From the NCBI GenBank assembly GCA_023146675.1, contig JAGLBQ010000071.1:1-28649 (forward strand): 28,649 nt of DNA, given 5' to 3'. Below are positions 24,822 through 28,649 of the stretch, in pieces. Origin of the DNA: Cocleimonas sp. (GTDB lineage Bacteria; Pseudomonadota; Gammaproteobacteria; Thiotrichales; Thiotrichaceae). The notes below the pieces were generated by a model, which did no database searches, was not told the DNA's origin, and saw only the letters and a list, made by a program, of their open reading frames with translations. A program made the position numbers and the translations under genes. The number at the start of each line of letters is the position of its first letter. Position 1 is the first letter of the stretch.

Positions 24822-25782
24822 TCTTTTTGCTGACTGGCTGCTATTTAGTCTTGTTGGTTTATCATCAGAAGCTAGCTACGCAGAAAGTTTGCATTTCTTT
24901 GTAATGGATATTACAAAAATATTTTTTATGTTGGTACTGGTTATCTATTTAATGGGGTTATTTCGCTCTTTTGTCTCAACGGAGAAAGTCAGGAAATATG
25001 TGCAAGGTAAATCAGATTTTGTTGCGCGTAGTTTAGCTATTTTATTGGGAGCCGTGACACCTTTTTGTTCCTGTTCATCCGTGCCATTATTTATCGGTTT
25101 TGTTGAGGCTGGGATTCCTTTGGGAATCACTTTTTCATTTCTTATTGCTAGTCCTATGATCAATGAAATAGCGGTTGTTATGTTATTGGGGATTGTAGGA
25201 TGGAAGATAACATTGCTCTATATAGTATCAGGTATTGTAGTGGCTTTTGTTGGTGGTATTATTATTCAAAAGTTTAAACCAGAACGATGGGTGGAAGATT
25301 ATGTCTGGAAAATACAAATGGGCGAAACGCCGTCAATAGAGCAAGATAATTCACTGACTGCAAGGCATCACTATGCTCTTTCAGAGGTGAAAACTATTGT
25401 CGGTCGTATATGGAAATGGGTTATTCTAGGGGTAGGGGCTGGGGCATTATTTCATGGCTATTTTCCAGAAGAATGGGCGTCTAGTCTCGGCAGTGCTAAC
25501 AATATTTTAGCTGTTCCAATGGCTGTTATTTTAGGTGTGCCCCTTTATTCCAATGCTGTGGGCGTTATTCCTTTAGCTGAAGCAATGTTATTAAAAGGTG
25601 TTGCAGTAGGAACAACCTTGGCATTTATGATGAGCATTGCGGCAATTTCCTTGCCTGAATTACTTATTTTGAGAAAGGTTATCAAATGGCAAGCGTTGGC
25701 TCTTTTTACAGGGGTCGTAACGATATCCATTATTCTCGTTGGTTGGTTTTTTAATATCTTGATTTCGTCAGTGAGTGCATAA
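24814..25782 (+). CDS. ArsP/YraQ-type permease (PF03773)
   Basis: 322 residues with about eight hydrophobic segments. It has the family's TPFCSCSSVPLF motif (Cys85, Cys87) and SPMINE (113-118) in the first half, and the repeat-like VPLYSNAVGVIPLAEA and ISLPELLILRKV in the second. Members include ArsP, an organoarsenical/trivalent metalloid exporter. The start at MFDLF is favoured by AAGGA 8 nt upstream; an in-frame GTG at 24772 would add 14 residues. It is 52 bp upstream of a mini-thioredoxin, a frequent partner of this family. Its place at the head of the selenometabolite operon suggests transport of a selenium species or product, which is inference. No ArsR or other ars gene is present. Confidence 0.85.
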   Translation: MFDLFADWLLFSLVGLSSEASYAESLHFFVMDITKIFFMLVLVIYLMGLFRSFVSTEKVRKYVQGKSDFVARSLAILLGAVTPFCSCSSVPLFIGFVEAGIPLGITFSFLIASPMINEIAVVMLLGIVGWKITLLYIVSGIVVAFVGGIIIQKFKPERWVEDYVWKIQMGETPSIEQDNSLTARHHYALSEVKTIVGRIWKWVILGVGAGALFHGYFPEEWASSLGSANNILAVPMAVILGVPLYSNAVGVIPLAEAMLLKGVAVGTTLAFMMSIAAISLPELLILRKVIKWQALALFTGVVTISIILVGWFFNILISSVSA

Positions 25783-25834
25783 AAAGATGCTCATTTGCAA
25801 TGATTAAGGTAATAGTCTTTTATAGGGTGTAGAT

Positions 25835-26101
25835 ATGATTGAAGTTAAAGTGTTAGGTTCTGGTTGTGCAAATTGCAAAATAACCTATGAATTGATAGAA
25901 AATGTGGCTAGTGAGAATGGCATCGAGATAGCGTTGGAAAAAGTTGAAGATATGGCAGATATTATGTCTTATGGCGTGATGTCTACACCTGGTGTTGTTG
26001 TCGATGGAAAAATAGCGCATGCAGGAGGCATTCCAAATAAAAAGACAGTATTATCATGGTTATCATCAACTTGCTGTCCTGCTGATGATAACTGTTGTTA
26101 A
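25835..26101 (+). CDS. Mini-thioredoxin (redox-active disulfide protein 2 type) with Cys-rich tail
   Basis: 88 residues of the Thioredoxin_3/TIGR00412 type. The active site GSGCANCK has Cys11 and Cys14, and the cis-proline strand is MSTPGVVVDGKI. The C-terminus is unusual, ending STCCPADDNCC with four cysteines (80, 81, 87, 88) that could bind a metal or metalloid or relay thiols. It lies between the permease and the EgtB/SenA-like gene, 41 bp before the latter. It might reduce a selenoxide intermediate, deliver selenium or service the permease; none of these can be decided from sequence. AGGGTG precedes the ATG. Confidence 0.85.
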   Translation: MIEVKVLGSGCANCKITYELIENVASENGIEIALEKVEDMADIMSYGVMSTPGVVVDGKIAHAGGIPNKKTVLSWLSSTCCPADDNCC

Positions 26102-26142
26102 TGTTATCTCAGATAAGAGGCTAAGAAATAAAAGGAGCCTTT

Positions 26143-27483
26143 ATGAATGACAAACAGAGCTTGATTCAAGAACTAAAAAACACGCATAAAAAAGCGGTAG
26201 ATCTAGTTAGTACACTGAGTGATGATGAATTATCAATACCGTATCACCCTGGTGTCAATCCTCCTCTGTGGGAAGTAGGGCATGTAGCTTTTTTCTTTGA
26301 AGTTTTTATTCTCAAGGGATTGGATCAAGCAACCTCACTTGATCCTTCAATGGATGATATATGGGATTCTTTTAATATAGATCATAAAGACCGCTGGAAG
26401 TCTGGCATGATCCCGTCAAAAGAAAAAACACTGCATTATGTTGATGATATTTATCAACGTATTCTATCGCGCATCAAAAGCAATGAACTTTCTCAGGATG
26501 ATTTATATTTGTATAAATATGCTATTTTTCATCAAAATATGCACGTAGAGTCTTTGATCTGGGCTAGGCAAACCATGAGCTACAAAAAAATGGAATTTGT
26601 TCAAGCTAAGGTTAAAGATATTCCTCTCGATTCTGACGACAAAATGCCATTAGGCGATGCAAAAATTCCTGCGGGGTCTTATTGGATTGGAATGCCTGCT
26701 AAATCGGATCATTTTGCCACGGATGATTTCGCTTTTGATAATGAAAAGTCAGGCTTTAACATGGAGCTGGATAGCTTTCAGATTTCCAAAACACTGGTTT
26801 CTAATCAAGAGTTTTTAGCCTTTGTCGAAGAGGGTGGTTATGAAAAGGAAGCACATTGGAGTTGGGCTGGTAAAAAATGGCTAAGAACAGAGCGTGATGA
26901 TGGTATTCCTCCTGAAAAACAGTTAAATCTTCCAAAGCACCCCCTTTATTGGAAGCAAGAAAAGGGCGAGTGGCTGGAGCGACACTTTAATGAATGGAAA
27001 CCATTGATTGCTGACTATCCTGTTACCCATGTTTCTTTCTTTGAAGTCGAAGCTTTTTGTAACTGGGCAGGTCGACGACTACCAACTGAATATGAATGGG
27101 AAGCAGCAGCATTAGGAAACATAAAAGATCAATCACGACGAAAATTCCCTTGGGGTAATCATATGGATGCCAATAAAGTCGACATGAATGGGATTCATCT
27201 TGCACATACTCCTGTGACAGCTTACCCCGAAGGCGATAGTATTTTTGGTTGCCGACAAATGTTGGGAACAGTATGGGAGTGGACCTCAAGTCAATACCTT
27301 CCTTACCCTGAATTTACCGTTGATATGTATGTCTTTATGTCAACGTTGCAGTTTGGTTATCACAAAACAACTAAAGGGGGTTCTTGTGCCACCTCTTCTG
27401 TCTTGATCAGAGGCAGTTATCGTCAAGCTTACCTCCCTGACCGTACCGATGTCTTTGTCGGTTTTCGTACGTGTGCTTTATAA
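26143..27483 (+). CDS. ovsA: EgtB/SenA-like non-heme iron enzyme, probable selenohistidine-forming OvsA
   Basis: 446 residues. A DinB-like N-terminal domain (1-160) carries the iron-binding three-His set: His47 in NPPLWEVGHVAFFFE and His130/His134 in FHQNMHVESL (HxxxHxE). The FGE-sulfatase/C-type-lectin domain follows (about 175-446: IPAGSYWIGM, RLPTEYEWEAAALG, GTVWEWTSSQY, GGSCATSSVLIRGSYR, and C-terminal VFVGFRTCAL). EgtB, OvoA and SenA share this architecture and join histidine (or hercynine) carbon to S or Se. The NPPLWE...GHVA and GFRTCA motifs are SenA-like, not OvoA-like. With SelD, SenB and an OvoM-type methyltransferase as neighbours, C-Se bond formation on histidine itself (the ovoselenol route) is the best reading. 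EgtB or SenA remain alternatives, but no EgtD is seen. AAAGGAG precedes the ATG. Confidence 0.82.
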   Translation: MNDKQSLIQELKNTHKKAVDLVSTLSDDELSIPYHPGVNPPLWEVGHVAFFFEVFILKGLDQATSLDPSMDDIWDSFNIDHKDRWKSGMIPSKEKTLHYVDDIYQRILSRIKSNELSQDDLYLYKYAIFHQNMHVESLIWARQTMSYKKMEFVQAKVKDIPLDSDDKMPLGDAKIPAGSYWIGMPAKSDHFATDDFAFDNEKSGFNMELDSFQISKTLVSNQEFLAFVEEGGYEKEAHWSWAGKKWLRTERDDGIPPEKQLNLPKHPLYWKQEKGEWLERHFNEWKPLIADYPVTHVSFFEVEAFCNWAGRRLPTEYEWEAAALGNIKDQSRRKFPWGNHMDANKVDMNGIHLAHTPVTAYPEGDSIFGCRQMLGTVWEWTSSQYLPYPEFTVDMYVFMSTLQFGYHKTTKGGSCATSSVLIRGSYRQAYLPDRTDVFVGFRTCAL

Positions 27484-27513
27484 AAATATCAGTAAATAAC
27501 CCAGTGATCTTTT

Positions 27514-28266
27514 ATGAATCCTTATGAAACGGATGAACTTGTTACCCAATATATGGCGTTCCATTATGGAGACTCCTATTTTGAAGTAGAAAACTATCCA
27601 GCTAAATGCGCCCAACACTGCCTTCAGTTAATGGCAAATGAAGTGGGTGTTGCAACAGAGAAAGCATTGGATTTAGGGTGTGCAGTTGGACGTACCACAT
27701 TTGAACTTGCGCGTGGTTTTGATGAGGTTATTGGCGTGGACTTATCACACCGCTTTGTAGAGTGTGCCGTGCAGCTTAAAGAAAAAGGTTCTTTAGAATA
27801 TAGCACGATCACTGAAGGTCAATTGCTTACTCCTTGCAATGCTGAGTTAACTGAACTGCACTTAGACCAGCAACGTAGCAAAGTGAGGTTTTATCAGGAC
27901 GATGCTTGTGATCTAAGCGACCATCATCAGCAGTATAATCTGATATTTGCAGGAAACCTTCTAGATCGCCTACAAGATCCAAAACAGTTTTTAAATTCCA
28001 TTCATAACTACTTGATGGTGGATGGCATACTAGTGATGAGTTCGCCTTATACCTTGTTAGAAGAATATACCCCGCGTGAAAACTGGCTAGGGGGATATAC
28101 AGAAAATGGCAAAGTGGTTAGTGTTTTAGATGGAATTAAAGAAGCACTTGCACCACATTTTGTAATGATTAATGAGCCGATAGATGTTCCTTTTGTTATT
28201 CGCGAAACTCAGCGTAAATTTCAGCATACCATTGCAGAGTTAAGTAGCTGGAAGCGAATTAAATAA
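27514..28266 (+). CDS. ovsM: OvoA-C-terminal-type (thio/seleno)histidine N-methyltransferase
   Basis: 250-residue class I SAM methyltransferase. Motif I is ALDLGCAVGR (51-60), with acidic motif II in VIGVDLSHRF. The N-terminal QYMAFHYGDSYFEVENYP and the C-terminal SPYTLLEEYTPRENWLGG, VPFVIRETQRKFQHTIAE are signatures of TIGR04345, the domain fused to the C-terminus of OvoA that methylates the N-pi of 5-thiohistidine to make ovothiol. Here it is a separate gene, 30 bp after an iron enzyme that is SenA-like rather than OvoA-like, which implies the Se analogue as substrate (inference). The symbol is from memory of the ovoselenol literature. The Shine-Dalgarno is weak. Confidence 0.82.
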   Translation: MNPYETDELVTQYMAFHYGDSYFEVENYPAKCAQHCLQLMANEVGVATEKALDLGCAVGRTTFELARGFDEVIGVDLSHRFVECAVQLKEKGSLEYSTITEGQLLTPCNAELTELHLDQQRSKVRFYQDDACDLSDHHQQYNLIFAGNLLDRLQDPKQFLNSIHNYLMVDGILVMSSPYTLLEEYTPRENWLGGYTENGKVVSVLDGIKEALAPHFVMINEPIDVPFVIRETQRKFQHTIAELSSWKRIK

Positions 28267-28323
28267 AGTATCCACATAATCATTATGATTTAGCACTTCA
28301 CATGCGGTTTAGAGATATAAAAA

Positions 28324-28649
28324 ATGGAAAGTACAACTCCTTACTTAGGTGTTATTGAAGGGTTCTTTGGACGCACTTGGTCATTTGCAGAAAGGCATGA
28401 TTATGCTGATTTTCTAAAAAATAATGGTTATCAATTTTATATTTACGCCCCTAAGGCTGATTCCTATTTGCGTAAATCTTGGCAGCAAGACTGGTCTACA
28501 GAAACAGCAGAGAAACTACAACGTCTGGTGGCTTACTACCAAAGTAGGGGGGTTGATTTTGGGCTAGGGTTAAGTCCTTTTGAAATCTATAAAAATTATA
28601 ATGCCGATGCGAAACAAAGTCTGCAAGATAAAATAAAGCGTTTAAACAA
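28324..28649 (+). CDS. GH84-type beta-N-acetylglucosaminidase, 5' part (truncated by window end)
   Basis: An open frame of 108 codons runs off the window. It matches the start of the NAGidase domain (PF07555, GH84): YLGVIEGFFGRTWSFAERHD, then FYIYAPKADSYLRKSWQQDW and VDFGLGLSPFEIY, with conserved GVxEGFxGRxW and YAPKxD elements. No signal peptide, so cytosolic. The catalytic Asp-Asp pair should lie just beyond the window. GH84 enzymes remove GlcNAc by substrate-assisted catalysis and tolerate S-linked GlcNAc. Its place 57 bp after the methyltransferase suggests it may cleave a Se-GlcNAc intermediate derived from SenB, though this link is inference. The Shine-Dalgarno is weak. Confidence 0.85.
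   Translation, partial: MESTTPYLGVIEGFFGRTWSFAERHDYADFLKNNGYQFYIYAPKADSYLRKSWQQDWSTETAEKLQRLVAYYQSRGVDFGLGLSPFEIYKNYNADAKQSLQDKIKRLN

Noticed and set aside
24814..26101. Arsenic resistance module
   Set aside because: The permease and mini-thioredoxin fit, but there is no arsR, arsC, arsM or arsI in the window, and the operon continues into selenium-type enzymes. It is kept only as an alternative.
26143..28266. Classical ovothiol OvoA split by a frameshift into two genes
   Set aside because: The first gene has SenA/EgtB-like motifs instead of OvoA's, ends in a natural family C-terminus, and the methyltransferase has its own ATG after a 30-bp gap. SelD and SenB nearby also favour selenium.

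Overview
The window looks like chromosome of an AT-rich gammaproteobacterium. It carries an LptD/SurA outer-membrane assembly pair, an RpoS-type sigma factor, HtpX, RarA, ArfB, YpfJ and a proton-pumping pyrophosphatase. The gene set and the nested palindromic repeat after galE suggest a Thiotrichales-like sulfur-oxidiser relative, but that placement is tentative. There are no rRNA or tRNA genes, insertion sequences or CRISPR arrays that I can support.

Layout. 1-4.3 kb: an M20 amidohydrolase, a secreted ComEA-like HhH protein with a long Lys/Ser tract, galE, a triple-hairpin repeat and a Wza-like export lipoprotein. 4.4-10.1 kb: ypfJ, divergent rpoS, a histidine phosphatase, then htpX, rarA and a small unknown gene on the minus strand. 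10.2-15.0 kb: lptD-surA (overlapping), a Fax-type GST and a DUF454 membrane protein (ATGA overlap). 15.1-20.8 kb: a B12-binding radical SAM enzyme, a small secreted protein, hppA, arfB and a small alpha/beta hydrolase.

20.9-28.6 kb is the notable part. It holds selD, a convergent SenB-type selenosugar synthase, two unrecognised small genes, and then a plus-strand operon. The operon is: ArsP/YraQ-type permease, a CxxC mini-thioredoxin with a Cys-rich tail, an EgtB/SenA-like non-heme iron C-S/C-Se bond-forming enzyme, an OvoA-C-terminal-type thiohistidine N-methyltransferase, and the start of a GH84 beta-N-acetylglucosaminidase cut by the window end.

Read together, selenophosphate (SelD) would be turned into a 1-seleno-sugar (SenB), coupled to the histidine ring (EgtB/SenA-like enzyme), freed from the sugar and N-methylated (OvoM-like enzyme). 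This matches the selenium analogue of ovothiol, ovoselenol, which I recall being reported recently (enzyme names from memory: OvsA and OvsM). The core is therefore probably known. The GH84 glycosidase, the permease, the Cys-tailed thioredoxin and the two small genes inside the locus are the parts I do not know to have been assigned a role. These functional links are inference from gene neighbourhood and family resemblance.
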